A DNA stretch of 64,000 nucleotides, taken from the NCBI RefSeq assembly GCF_039522165.1, contig NZ_BAAADE010000001.1, positions 248,001-312,000 of the forward strand. Reading direction: 5' to 3'. A model generated the notes under the pieces. That model searched no databases, was not told the origin of the DNA, and saw only the letters and a program-made list of their open reading frames with translations. The stretch comes from Paenochrobactrum glaciei. GTDB lineage: Bacteria; Pseudomonadota; Alphaproteobacteria; Rhizobiales; Rhizobiaceae. Below, one piece after another: positions 28,282-37,448 of this stretch; positions within the stretch are counted from its first letter, which is position 1; every line of letters starts with the position of its first letter. Made by a program: the position numbers and the translations under genes.

Positions 28282-28346
28282 TTTTGGCATTTCGCCTTGA
28301 ACTTGCCGTGTTTCGACATCAAATAATGTTCAGAAAAGGACAGCTC

Positions 28347-28790
28347 ATGGTCAACCGACTAAAAAGATGGGCCAATCCAAAATCAGGCAAAACAGCCAAT
28401 TTCAGTATCACTGTCAGTTTTGCCGCATGTCTGGCTGCATCTCTTGCTACTTGTCTTGTCACGAGCACAGCCTTTGCGGCACCTGCCAATGATTCAGGTA
28501 CCCAGGAAAAAATGCTGCGTATTGCCGAAGTGTTGGGCTCTTTGCATTTTTTGCGTAATTTATGTGGTGAGAAGTCTCAAATCTGGCGCGAGCAGATGGA
28601 TGAACTGATTGCCAAAGAGAACCCCGCCGAGAACGAACGTCTGCGCTTGATCTCAAATTTCAACCGTGGCTATCGCGGTTACAGCGATACATATACACGG
28701 TGCACGCCTTCGGCACTGGCTGCCATCGACAGCTATCTGAAAGAAGGTGCGGCACTCTCGAAAGAACTGGTGTCCCGATACGGGAATTAA
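28347..28790 (+). CDS. TIGR02301 family periplasmic protein
   Basis: 147 residues. A basic start and hydrophobic stretch (about 20-45) ending in TAFAAPA form a signal peptide. The mature part is helical, with HFLRNLCGE and a second Cys in DTYTRCTPSA that may form a disulfide. TIGR02301 proteins are conserved in Rhizobiales and have no known function. AAAAGGA before the ATG at 28347 decides the start over a 21-codon upstream extension. Confidence 0.85.
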   Translation: MVNRLKRWANPKSGKTANFSITVSFAACLAASLATCLVTSTAFAAPANDSGTQEKMLRIAEVLGSLHFLRNLCGEKSQIWREQMDELIAKENPAENERLRLISNFNRGYRGYSDTYTRCTPSALAAIDSYLKEGAALSKELVSRYGN

Positions 28791-28947
28791 CTATCAATTA
28801 ATTCATACGTGAATTGACGGATTTTTTTGATTCATATCGCGGGCAATGTGTTAGAAGAGCTAAAAAATGATGGTCGCAACATGTGCTTCGCACTTGTCTT
28901 CAGCACCGCAATTTTTCAGGGAAATGGCGTAAGCCGAGGTGATATCT

Positions 28948-29205
28948 ATGCAGCATACTCCGACTGATCTTGATGAACTGATTGCAGAAGAAAAAAAGCT
29001 GGCTGCGATTGAATACCAAAACGAAGCCTGGGCTGATGGTATTTCGGAAGGCATCGAATCAGAAATTCTGGCTGAGGCTGCCTTTGCCACTGCATTGACC
29101 GAGCTGATCCGTGATGCGGGTGAAGATGCAGCTCTTACCCTGATCGAAAAAATGAAAGAACAGATTATTGCCGGTGGCTTTTTGTCAAAGCGCCCGCTGC
29201 ACTGA
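28948..29205 (+). CDS. Small acidic helical protein, unknown function
   Basis: 85 residues, very rich in Glu and Ala, predicted almost fully helical (LDELIAEEKKLAAIEYQNEA; SEILAEAAFATALTELIRDA), no signal peptide. A strong ribosome binding site (GAGGTGAT) precedes the ATG at 28948. I do not recognise a family; it looks like a small cytoplasmic protein and ends in a good terminator. Confidence 0.75.
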   Translation: MQHTPTDLDELIAEEKKLAAIEYQNEAWADGISEGIESEILAEAAFATALTELIRDAGEDAALTLIEKMKEQIIAGGFLSKRPLH

Positions 29206-29228
29206 TTTTATTTTTTAAAAGTTCCAAT

Positions 29229-29259
29229 AAAAAAGCCGGATCATTGATCCGGCTTTTTT
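29229..29259. terminator. Bidirectional terminator before pyrC end
   Basis: AAAAAAGCCGGATC/GATCCGGCTTTTTT, 14 pairs around ATT, between two genes pointing at each other. T-runs on both strands serve both. Confidence 0.92.
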
Positions 29260-29270
29260 CATATCTTGCA

Positions 29271-30605
29271 TCAGCGCTTTGGCAGCGCTTCCAAAAACTC
29301 AACCGCCTCACCCAGTGACGGATTGACGATTTCGCCTTCCCACATCACTTTGTGGCCACGCACAAATGTACCAACCGGCCAGCCGGTCACTTTCTTGCCG
29401 TCATAAGGTGTCCAGCCAGCTTTTGAGCCAGCCTGTGCATGCGTAATGGTTTCAACGCGCTTCATATCCACAATGGTCAGATCAGCGTCATAACCAACCG
29501 CAATACGCCCCTTATTAGCCATGCCGAAAATGCGGTTCGGGCCGGCACTGGACAGATCAACGAAGCGTTCCAGTGACAATTTACCCGCATTAACGTGATC
29601 AAGCATGATCGGAACCAAGGTCTGCACACCGGTCATGCCGGATGGAGACGCCGGATAAGGCTTGGCCTTTTCTTCTAATGTGTGTGGCGCATGATCAGAA
29701 CCCAGCACATCAACAATGCCCTGCTCAATACCATGCCAGACACCATCACGGTGGCGGCGGTCGCGCACCGGCGGGTTCATCTGAATGAGATTGCCAAGCG
29801 TTGCATAATCATCAGACGACAAGGTCAGATGATGTGGTGTTGCTTCGCAGGTTGCCACATCTTTATGATCCTGCAAAAACAAAATTTCTTCTGCTGTTGA
29901 AATATGCAGCACGTGGATGCGTGCGCCGGTTTCTTTGGCAATACGCACCAGACGCTGTGTGCAGGTCAAAGCTGCAATCTCATCGCGCCAGACCGGATGG
30001 CTGGACGGATCGCCCGCAACGCGCAAATTTTCACGCTCTTTCAAGCGGTATTCATCTTCCGAATGAAATGCAGCGCGGCGACGGGTGTTTTTAAGGATCG
30101 AGCGCACGCCCTCATCGTCATCCACCAACAGATCACCGGTTGAAGAGCCCATGAACACTTTGATACCGGCAGCACCCGGCAGGCGCTCCAGCTCAGCCAC
30201 ATCCTTGGCATTTTCGCGCGTGCCGCCAACCCAGAAAGCAAAATCGCAATGCATGCGATGATGGCCGCGACGCACTTTATCCGCCAATGTTTCAGGCGTT
30301 GTGGTCAGCGGGTTGGTGTTTGGCATTTCAAAAACAGTGGTTACACCACCAAGGACTGCCGCTTTAGAACCGGTTTCCAAATCTTCTTTATGATCAAGAC
30401 CCGGCTCGCGGAAATGCACCTGACTATCGGTCACGCCTGGCAAAATATGCAGGCCGGTGCAATCAATCACCTCTCCGGCAGAATGATGCTGCAACGCGCC
30501 AATCGCCGCGATGCGTCCGTTGACAATACCAATATCGCGCTGGCCTGTGCCATCGTGATTTACCAGCGTTGCATTTTTAAGGATGGTATCAAAGGTCTGT
30601 GCCAT
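29271..30605 (-). CDS. pyrC: Dihydroorotase, class I type
   Basis: Cyclises carbamoyl aspartate to dihydroorotate in pyrimidine synthesis. 444-residue amidohydrolase. Visible sites: FHSEDEYRL, HVLHIST, EATPHHLTL and the catalytic Asp in LGSDHAPHT. The first metal motif, normally HxH, reads Gln62-Val-His64 (DSQVHFREPG). I recall the same Gln in other rhizobial homologues, so it may be a lineage trait, but metal binding must differ. GGAG precedes the ATG. Divergent from the ygfZ gene. Confidence 0.87.
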   Translation of the reverse strand: MAQTFDTILKNATLVNHDGTGQRDIGIVNGRIAAIGALQHHSAGEVIDCTGLHILPGVTDSQVHFREPGLDHKEDLETGSKAAVLGGVTTVFEMPNTNPLTTTPETLADKVRRGHHRMHCDFAFWVGGTRENAKDVAELERLPGAAGIKVFMGSSTGDLLVDDDEGVRSILKNTRRRAAFHSEDEYRLKERENLRVAGDPSSHPVWRDEIAALTCTQRLVRIAKETGARIHVLHISTAEEILFLQDHKDVATCEATPHHLTLSSDDYATLGNLIQMNPPVRDRRHRDGVWHGIEQGIVDVLGSDHAPHTLEEKAKPYPASPSGMTGVQTLVPIMLDHVNAGKLSLERFVDLSSAGPNRIFGMANKGRIAVGYDADLTIVDMKRVETITHAQAGSKAGWTPYDGKKVTGWPVGTFVRGHKVMWEGEIVNPSLGEAVEFLEALPKR

Positions 30606-30678
30606 GTTTACACTCCGGTCTTGCGGCTGTCGTCAATGCGGCTTACGTAAGACTTATGGCAAAGGCAAGGAAGAAGAC

Positions 30679-31536
30679 ATGACTCTCTCCGGAAAATCCG
30701 CAAATTTAGAAAATCGCGCTTTGGTGCTGGTGACAGGTGCAGAAGCAGAAAAATTTCTCCAGGCTGTTATCACCACAGATTTGGATAGTCTGGGAGCGGA
30801 TGAATTAAAACCCGGTGCATTGCTGACGCCACAGGGAAAAATCATGTTTGATTTTCTGGTGTCGCGCGTTGAAAACGGCTTACGCTTGGATATGCCGGAG
30901 GAAATTGCTGAAGGCCTGATGAAGCGTTTGGTGCTTTATCGTTTGCGCTCAAAAGCGGAAATTACACAAAGTTCTGAATCACTTATTGCTGTTTCTTGGC
31001 AAAATGATTCTGCTTCTTCACAAAGTGATTCAAGTAAACGCGATTTACGCTTTCCTGAGAGCCTGAATGTGCGTCGTCACTACGGCCAGCATTGTGATGT
31101 AAATAATATGGAAGGCTGGACGCGATTGCGCATTGTCAATGGCATTGCCGAAGGCAGCAATGACTTTGCCTATAATGACCTCTTTCCGCATGATGCCAAC
31201 TTCGATCAGATCGGCGGCGTTTCATTTAGCAAAGGCTGCTTCATTGGACAGGAAGTTGTCTCGCGCATGCAGCATCGCGGCACAGCACGCCGACGCGCAA
31301 TGGTAGCAACTGCAACCAGCCCTTTGCCGGAAAAAGGCATGGCTTTAACTGTTGGTGCACGTGAAATCGGCAATCTTGGTGAAACATGTGGCAATCAAGC
31401 CATCGCCTTTGTGCGTATTGACCGTGTGCAGGACGCATTGGACAGCCAAACCCCAATCATGGCGGGTGATGCGGAAGTCAGTCTGACCATTCCGCCAACT
31501 GCCAAATATACGATGCCGATTAAAGATCAGGAATAA
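30679..31536 (+). CDS. ygfZ: Folate-binding protein YgfZ
   Basis: 285 residues related to the GcvT aminomethyltransferase fold. The family motif KGCFIGQE (about 184-191) is present, with the conserved Cys. YgfZ/IBA57 proteins help assemble or repair some Fe-S proteins in a tetrahydrofolate-dependent way. AAGGAAG precedes the ATG at 30679; the 32 open codons upstream are ignored. The next two genes follow with gaps of six and zero bases, forming a three-gene operon. Confidence 0.9.
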   Translation: MTLSGKSANLENRALVLVTGAEAEKFLQAVITTDLDSLGADELKPGALLTPQGKIMFDFLVSRVENGLRLDMPEEIAEGLMKRLVLYRLRSKAEITQSSESLIAVSWQNDSASSQSDSSKRDLRFPESLNVRRHYGQHCDVNNMEGWTRLRIVNGIAEGSNDFAYNDLFPHDANFDQIGGVSFSKGCFIGQEVVSRMQHRGTARRRAMVATATSPLPEKGMALTVGAREIGNLGETCGNQAIAFVRIDRVQDALDSQTPIMAGDAEVSLTIPPTAKYTMPIKDQE

Positions 31537-31542
31537 TCCGTT

Positions 31543-32160
31543 ATGGCGGCAGCAGATCAAAGTGCCGGTCAGGTTCGTGCATGGCAGCGCATGCTGTCAG
31601 GGCGTAGGCTTGACCTGCTCGACCCCTCACCTTTTGATGTTGAGATTGAAGACATTGCCCATGGCCTTGCCCGTGTTGCACGCTGGAACGGCCAGACTGT
31701 TGGTGAACATGCCTATTCTGTAGCGCAGCATTCGCTTTTGGTTGAGCAGATTTTCAACCACATCAAACCCGATGCCCATATTGACTGGCAATTGCTCGCT
31801 CTTTTGCATGATGCGCCTGAATATGTCATCGGCGATATGATCTCGCCGTTTAAAGCGGTGATGGGCGGCGACTATCAACAGATTGAAAATCGTCTGGAAG
31901 CCGCAATTCATTTGCGCTTTTCACTGCCTGCAAAAATAACTGTAACGCTTAAAAAACTCATCAAACAGGCTGATCGCATTGCGGCTTATTATGAAGCGGT
32001 GCAACTTGCAGGTTTCACCGAAGCAGAGGCTGTGCGTTATTTCGGCCGTCCGCGCGGCATCAATCCTGAAATGATCAGGCTTGAGCCACAGCCGACAGGT
32101 CAGGTGCAGCAAGCATTTCTTGCCCGTTTTGCCGATCTTGAAAGCAAGCGGAAAATTTAA
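31543..32160 (+). CDS. HD-domain phosphohydrolase, YfbR-like
   Basis: 205 residues. HD-domain metal ligands can be seen: His56 (GEHAYSVAQHS), His89-Asp90 (LLHDAPEYVIGD) and a later Asp in KQADRIAAYYEA. YfbR-like enzymes remove phosphate from deoxynucleoside monophosphates; that substrate is a guess here. Six bases after ygfZ, and its stop touches the next start. Confidence 0.87.
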   Translation: MAAADQSAGQVRAWQRMLSGRRLDLLDPSPFDVEIEDIAHGLARVARWNGQTVGEHAYSVAQHSLLVEQIFNHIKPDAHIDWQLLALLHDAPEYVIGDMISPFKAVMGGDYQQIENRLEAAIHLRFSLPAKITVTLKKLIKQADRIAAYYEAVQLAGFTEAEAVRYFGRPRGINPEMIRLEPQPTGQVQQAFLARFADLESKRKI

Positions 32161-32670
32161 ATGGCGGAAATCATTGTCACGCCGCAATCAAAGCTTGCTG
32201 AAGCCATTGCGCAATATGTTCCGCAAAAAATCATCACTTTGGTAAGCCCAGATGCGCAAGTATCTCTGCCGGTCACATTAAGTGCCGATGATTATTTGCG
32301 CTTGAACTTCAATGATATTACCGAACCAAGCGATGGATTTGTAGCGCCCGAGGCTGAACATATTCATGCAATTTTGAATTTTGCGGCCGGTTGGAATGGT
32401 GAAAAACCGCTGCTTATTCATTGCTTTGCCGGTATTTCACGCTCAACGGCAGCAGCTTACATTCTGGCTTGTGCCTTGAACCCAGCACTAAACGAACATG
32501 AGATGGCATTGGTTTTGCGGCAATTGGCACCCTCGGCCACGCCCAATAGTCGACTTGTAGCATTGGCGGATGAAATCTTAGGCCGCAAGGGTGCGATGCG
32601 ACAGGCCATTCAAAATATTGGCCGCGGTGCAGATGCCTTTGAAGGCTCTGTTTTTAAGCTGACTCTGTAA
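32161..32670 (+). CDS. Tyrosine/dual-specificity phosphatase-like protein
   Basis: 169 residues with the Cys-phosphatase loop HCFAGISRS (87-95): nucleophile Cys88 and Arg94. The general-acid Asp is not certain. Substrate unknown. The ATG follows directly on the stop of the HD gene (no gap), so translation is coupled. Its last 17 bases overlap the 3' end of recO on the other strand. Confidence 0.87.
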   Translation: MAEIIVTPQSKLAEAIAQYVPQKIITLVSPDAQVSLPVTLSADDYLRLNFNDITEPSDGFVAPEAEHIHAILNFAAGWNGEKPLLIHCFAGISRSTAAAYILACALNPALNEHEMALVLRQLAPSATPNSRLVALADEILGRKGAMRQAIQNIGRGADAFEGSVFKLTL

Positions 32671-33397
32671 TGTTTAAAAGTCGGTTCAAAGCATTTAAAA
32701 AACCGGCGCGCGCTTCTGGCGGCACTTGTGCGCGTGGTTCCCATACATGTCGCATCAGAAAAAAGCCGGTCAACTTATAAGCACTTTGTATGTCGTCCAG
32801 ACAAGATGGCCTGATTTGATTACTCACCACAAATTCCGGCAGGCTTAGTAGTTTATCCGCCCATGGCGCTCCGCCTGCACGCGACACTGCCCTGCCCGAT
32901 TTAGGCGAAACATAAATCAGATCATCAACCGCACCGGTCGCAGCACAATTGCGAAAATCCAGACCAAAGCCCAGTTCTTCCAACAGCATCAGCTCAAAGC
33001 GCAACAATAATTCGCCCGAGGCAAAAGCATCGTCAAAATGATTGATGATAAGCGCCAGCGTCTCATAAAGCCCTGTATGAGCGTCACGCTCCGGCAATAA
33101 TCGTAAATGGCAACCCGCAAGCTGAATGCCATAAAGTGCAATCGGGCTTTCAATCAGCCGTGCCGCAGCAAAGCCCAATGGTTCGATCTGGAACGCGCCC
33201 ATATGTTCATCAAGGCGCGCCCACCAATGGATCGAAACGTGATTGCCCGGCTGCAACAAAGGCTGCATCCGGCGTGAACGCCCGCCACGAACAAGCCCGA
33301 GATGGCGTCCGTGATGACGGGTCATGACCTCTAGAATAACACTGGTTTCGCCGTGTTTCCGTGTGCCAAGGACAATGCCTTCATCACGCCATTCCAT
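32654..33397 (-). CDS. recO: DNA repair protein RecO
   Basis: Helps RecA load on gaps in the RecFOR pathway. 247 residues: N-terminal OB-fold with DEGIVLGTRKHGETSVI and HGRHLGLVRGG, then a helical domain. The zinc cysteines of some RecO are not present, as usual in this order. Last gene of acpS-lepB-rnc-era-recO; 27 bases after era. Overlaps the phosphatase gene tail to tail by 17 bases. Confidence 0.94.
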   Translation of the reverse strand: MEWRDEGIVLGTRKHGETSVILEVMTRHHGRHLGLVRGGRSRRMQPLLQPGNHVSIHWWARLDEHMGAFQIEPLGFAAARLIESPIALYGIQLAGCHLRLLPERDAHTGLYETLALIINHFDDAFASGELLLRFELMLLEELGFGLDFRNCAATGAVDDLIYVSPKSGRAVSRAGGAPWADKLLSLPEFVVSNQIRPSCLDDIQSAYKLTGFFLMRHVWEPRAQVPPEARAGFLNALNRLLNITESA

Positions 33398-33424
33398 CTG
33401 AATTCAAACCTTATAATGTCAGGT

Positions 33425-34378
33425 TTATGAATTAGGGAAAGTCAGACCCATTTCGCGGTAGCGTTCCGGATCATTGCCCCAGTTTTCACGCACCTTCACA
33501 AACAAGAAGAGATGCACCGGCTGCTCCAGAATATCTGCAATTTCTTTACGTGCTGACTGGCCGATAGCTTTAATTGTCTCGCCTTTATGGCCAAGAACGA
33601 TCTTCTTCTGGCTGTCGCGCTCAACATAGATCACCTGTTCAATACGAACAGAGCCGTCTTTGCGTTCTTCCCAGCGCTCGGTTTCGATGGTTGAAGAATA
33701 TGGCAGTTCTTCATGCAGGCGCAGATAAAGCTTTTCACGGGTGATTTCTGCTGCAAGCTGACGCATCGGCATGTCGGAAATCTGATCTTCCGGATAATAC
33801 CAAGGGCCATTCGGCACAGCATCGGCCAGATATTTGGCCAGATCTTTACAGCCCGAACCATTCAGCGCCGAGATCATGAATGTGCGATCAAAATTGGCTT
33901 TTTCATTGGCAGCGGCTGTCAGCTTCAGCAATGCCGGCGGATCAACGCGGTCAACTTTATTCAGCACCAGAATTTTCTTCTGGCGCACATTTTCAAAGCT
34001 TTCCAGCAGCGCTACAGCGCTTTCATTCATGCCGCCCTGTGCATCAATGATTACCAGAATAATATCGGCATCTTTAGCGCCGCCCCAAGCGGTGGTCACC
34101 ATCGCACGATCAAGACGACGCTTCGGGCGGAAAATACCCGGCGTATCGATCAGCACAACCTGACTGTCACCTTCAATGAAAATACCACGCACCAGCGCGC
34201 GAGTTGTTTGCACCTTATGGGTGACGATTGAAACTTTTGTACCAACAAGCTGATTAACCAGTGTCGATTTACCGGCATTTGGCGCACCAATCAGTGCAAC
34301 AAAGCCCGAGCGTGTAGTGTAATTTTCTGTTCCAGCAGTTTCGATCTCAGCCGGCGCAGTTGTCTTATTATTTTCCAT
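33425..34378 (-). CDS. era: GTPase Era
   Basis: Ribosome assembly GTPase that binds the 3' end of 16S rRNA. 317 residues: P-loop GAPNAGKST (31-39), DTPG, NKVDR, and a C-terminal KH domain (VIYVERDSQKKIVLGHKG). The ATG at 34378 has GGAAGGG in front; a GTG six codons upstream overlaps that signal and is rejected. Rnc lies upstream, its classical partner. Confidence 0.96.
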   Translation of the reverse strand: MENNKTTAPAEIETAGTENYTTRSGFVALIGAPNAGKSTLVNQLVGTKVSIVTHKVQTTRALVRGIFIEGDSQVVLIDTPGIFRPKRRLDRAMVTTAWGGAKDADIILVIIDAQGGMNESAVALLESFENVRQKKILVLNKVDRVDPPALLKLTAAANEKANFDRTFMISALNGSGCKDLAKYLADAVPNGPWYYPEDQISDMPMRQLAAEITREKLYLRLHEELPYSSTIETERWEERKDGSVRIEQVIYVERDSQKKIVLGHKGETIKAIGQSARKEIADILEQPVHLFLFVKVRENWGNDPERYREMGLTFPNS

Positions 34379-34518
34379 TTTCTGCCCTTCCGGCACGCCC
34401 GGACTTTAAAATCCGGCCTCTTATTCTTCCAATACAAAAGCAGCTGTGACGCGTCACACGCATCCCAACTGCTTCATTATAACCTGATTATCTGCATATT
34501 TCATCATTAATGCAGATT

Positions 34519-35214
34519 TCAATCCTGTTTCCATACGCCTTCGCGTAAAAGCACTTTTTCAGCGGCAACTTGCTGCGCCAATCGTTTGGAACGGCCATCA
34601 CCACGTTCTGACGGGAAGCCGGCAATGGTAACTTCCACCGTAAATTGCGGGTCATGATCAGGGCCGCTACGGCCGATCACTTCATAAACTGGATGCAGGT
34701 TGCCCTGCTGATGCGCCCATTCCTGCAATTCGGTTTTCGCGTCACGACGCGCCGCACCGGTTTGCTGTGAACGGGTTTTCCAATAACGGTCAATAAAACC
34801 ACGCGCTGCATCCAGACCGCCATCCAGATAGATGGTGGCAATCAGCGCTTCAATCACATCGGCGCGCACATTGGCAAGGCGCTTGTCTTTCACCGTTTTA
34901 ATATCGGCACCGGTGCGGATAATATTACCAAGCGCCAATTCATCGGCAATGGCAGCACAGGTTTCGGCATTCACCAGCGCATTCAGACGCACCGACAATT
35001 CACCTTCAGCAGCATCGGGAAACGCAGTATAGAGCATTTCTGAAATGCAAAGCCCGAGCACGCGGTCGCCTAAAAACTCCAGCCGCTCATAGCTTTCGCC
35101 CGCCTGCACCTGTACGCTGGAATGGGTTAAAGCCTTTTCCAATCGTTCAAGATTAGCGAATTTATGGCCTGTGCGCTCTTCAAGGAGCGCAAGGTTTTGT
35201 GCATCTAACGGCAT
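34519..35214 (-). CDS. rnc: Ribonuclease III
   Basis: Cuts double-stranded RNA, including rRNA precursors. 231 residues: signature ERLEFLGDRVLGL (43-55) with the metal-binding acidic residues, and a C-terminal double-stranded RNA-binding domain (from about 155). Fourteen bases after lepB. In many Proteobacteria the message is cut by its own product; the 140-base gap to era could hold such a site, but none was identified. Confidence 0.97.
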   Translation of the reverse strand: MPLDAQNLALLEERTGHKFANLERLEKALTHSSVQVQAGESYERLEFLGDRVLGLCISEMLYTAFPDAAEGELSVRLNALVNAETCAAIADELALGNIIRTGADIKTVKDKRLANVRADVIEALIATIYLDGGLDAARGFIDRYWKTRSQQTGAARRDAKTELQEWAHQQGNLHPVYEVIGRSGPDHDPQFTVEVTIAGFPSERGDGRSKRLAQQVAAEKVLLREGVWKQD

Positions 35215-35228
35215 GATATGCTCAACAA

Positions 35229-36005
35229 TTATGGCGCTGTAACTTCTGTATCCGGCTTACCGTTGACCGAGGTCAGCAAACGGCTGCCGCGCAATTCGGA
35301 TGGCCACTTCCAGATTTCCAGCGGGCTTGCCTTACCGGCAATCGAGAAGAAGATAATATTGGCACGGCCAACAAGGTTTTCGTAAGGCACATAGCCCACA
35401 CCAAAGCGGCTATCGAGAGAATTGTCACGATTGTCGCCCATCATAAAATAATGCCCCTCCGGCACTTCAAACACGCGGGTATCATCACCCATGGTGCCCT
35501 GCGCCAGATCCAGCGTGTCATAGCTTACACCATTTGGCAGTGTTTCGCGATAGACATCCACAGGACGGTTCTGCTCGGTCACATCAGGATTGCTGATCGT
35601 GCCAATTTTCTCGCGCTGCACCGGCTCATCATTGATGTAAAGCGCACCGCCGCGCATCTGCACGCGGTCACCCGGCAGACCAATCACACGTTTGATATAA
35701 TCGATATTGGTGTCGCTTGGCAGTTTGAAAACAACCACATCCCCACGCTTTGGCTCCGAGCCCCAGATACGTCCGGAAAACAGATCCGGCGACAAAGGCA
35801 ACGAATATTTCGAAAATCCATAGGAGAATTTAGAAACAAACAGATAATCGCCTTCAAGCAAGGTCGGGCGCATGGAACCGGACGGAATGCTGAACGGCTG
35901 GAACAAAACTGTCCGGATGACCAGAGCCAATAACAGAGCCTGGACGATAACCATGATGGTTTCGCCGATACCACCGGATTTTTTAACTTTGTTCTTGCTC
36001 GACAC
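35229..36005 (-). CDS. lepB: Signal peptidase I
   Basis: Membrane-bound Ser/Lys protease that removes signal peptides. 258 residues, one N-terminal membrane segment (about 15-35), catalytic Ser44 (PSGSMRPT) and Lys105 (YIKRVIGLPGDRV), then MGDNRDNSLDSR. Start is GTG; an in-frame stop lies two codons upstream, so no longer form is possible. GGAG is about ten bases before it. Confidence 0.97.
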   Translation of the reverse strand: MSSKNKVKKSGGIGETIMVIVQALLLALVIRTVLFQPFSIPSGSMRPTLLEGDYLFVSKFSYGFSKYSLPLSPDLFSGRIWGSEPKRGDVVVFKLPSDTNIDYIKRVIGLPGDRVQMRGGALYINDEPVQREKIGTISNPDVTEQNRPVDVYRETLPNGVSYDTLDLAQGTMGDDTRVFEVPEGHYFMMGDNRDNSLDSRFGVGYVPYENLVGRANIIFFSIAGKASPLEIWKWPSELRGSRLLTSVNGKPDTEVTAP

Positions 36006-36209
36006 GCTCTACAATCTCCGTATTGGACATGGCATTTTTGAACATTATGCGTATCAAAATTAATGAAACGCACAATCCCAATCCTTATGCTGCACAAATA
36101 ACCGATAAAACACCGGTCACGCAGCCAAAACTCGAAGCAATTGGCCAACGGTCAAATCAACTTCGCCCGTTACCAACCCAGCCTTAAAAAAGAAATCACC
36201 GAAATGCAA

Positions 36210-36614
36210 TTAAGCAGGCCGCTTTATTGCTTCAATAATCACAAAAGCCTGTGCGAGAGGAAAATCATCGGTAATTGTCAGATGTATGGCAAAGTCGCAA
36301 TCATCCGGCATTATTCTGTGGAGAGCGTCCAAAGCGCCACCGGTCAGCTTCATGGTCGGTTTGCCGGAAGGCAGATTAACAACCCCCATATCACGCCAGA
36401 AAACCCCTTGTGCAAGGCCGGTTCCCAATGCTTTGGAACATGCTTCTTTGGCAGCAAAGCGCTTGGCATAAGAGGCCGCTTTTTCTTTGCGGCTTTCTGA
36501 TTTTTTCTGCTCAAGATCGGTAAAAACACGCGTTTTAAAACGGTCACCATGTCGATCAAGCGCTTTTTCAATTCTGCGAATGTCGATCAGATCACTGCCG
36601 ATACCAATAATCAT
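36210..36614 (-). CDS. acpS: Holo-ACP synthase
   Basis: Attaches 4'-phosphopantetheine from CoA to ACP Ser37. 134 residues; the metal-binding Asp8 (GIGSDLIDI) and the KEACSKALGTG motif are present. The ATG at 36614 matches the family; eight open codons upstream overlap the DUF2062 gene. Four bases separate it from that gene. Confidence 0.95.
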   Translation of the reverse strand: MIIGIGSDLIDIRRIEKALDRHGDRFKTRVFTDLEQKKSESRKEKAASYAKRFAAKEACSKALGTGLAQGVFWRDMGVVNLPSGKPTMKLTGGALDALHRIMPDDCDFAIHLTITDDFPLAQAFVIIEAIKRPA

Positions 36615-36618
36615 CTGC

Positions 36619-37191
36619 TCAAGATATCCTGCTCTCACGCCGCATCAATTGGCGGCTCATGCGGTTTTCAGCCTGCTTTTTACGAAATCCCGTCACGGCA
36701 ACCCGTGTTACACCATAAACAAGCACTGCAAATAAAGCGCCTAAAATAGTAGAGCCCAACAGCATTGGCTTGATCAATGGTGTCCAGATTTCGGTAAACC
36801 GCATGGTTTCAAGCGCGCGCACAAGATTGAGCGAACCTGCACCATCAGCCTTACCGCCACTAATTACAAAACGGCCAAGCTCATAGGTGCCGCCCCAAAT
36901 GAAAGGCAAGGTCAAAGGATTAGCAACAGCCGTGCCTAAAGCTGCCGCACCAATATTACCGGCAAGCAGATAGGCCAAGATGACCGCAATGATAAAATGA
37001 AAGCCGAAAAACGGCGTAAAGGCTGCGAATACGCCAATAGCCAACCCGGCCGCAATTGCATGCGGGGAAGCCGTAATCCGCATAATCCGCTTGCCATAAT
37101 AGCGGAATGATCGGGAAAATGATCTGCGAGGCCACAATAGAAGACGGGTCTTCTCACTGAAACTCGGCTTATGACGAGAGCGAAACAACAT
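36619..37191 (-). CDS. DUF2062 membrane protein
   Basis: 190 residues, basic N-terminal 35 residues, then three hydrophobic segments (about 42-75, 80-105, 145-165) with the DUF2062 core SPHAIAAGLAIGVFAAFTPF and ANPLTLPF. Function unknown; it commonly precedes acpS in Rhizobiales and is translated just before it here. Confidence 0.85.
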   Translation of the reverse strand: MLFRSRHKPSFSEKTRLLLWPRRSFSRSFRYYGKRIMRITASPHAIAAGLAIGVFAAFTPFFGFHFIIAVILAYLLAGNIGAAALGTAVANPLTLPFIWGGTYELGRFVISGGKADGAGSLNLVRALETMRFTEIWTPLIKPMLLGSTILGALFAVLVYGVTRVAVTGFRKKQAENRMSRQLMRRESRIS

Positions 37192-37448
37192 ATTGCTGTC
37201 ATACCCGGGCTTGCGCCCTGAAACAATTACTAAATGCTTAACAAATATAGCCCAACACGATCAAATATACAAATATTAACCGGAAACTTCATGCCAAGGC
37301 CATTTCATGCGTCAAGAAAGCGTACCGGAAAGTACGACAAATATGAATGAGATGATCAATCCTTTTAATTTGACTAGCCATTGCTTGCTCAATAACTAAA
37401 GTAAGCTAGGTTATTATATTACAAAAAATGCGCCTCCGGAGCACAACT

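Noticed and set aside
36006..36209. Short frame running into lepB in another frame
   Set aside because: A few codons overlapping the lepB GTG, with no own signal; treated as leader DNA.
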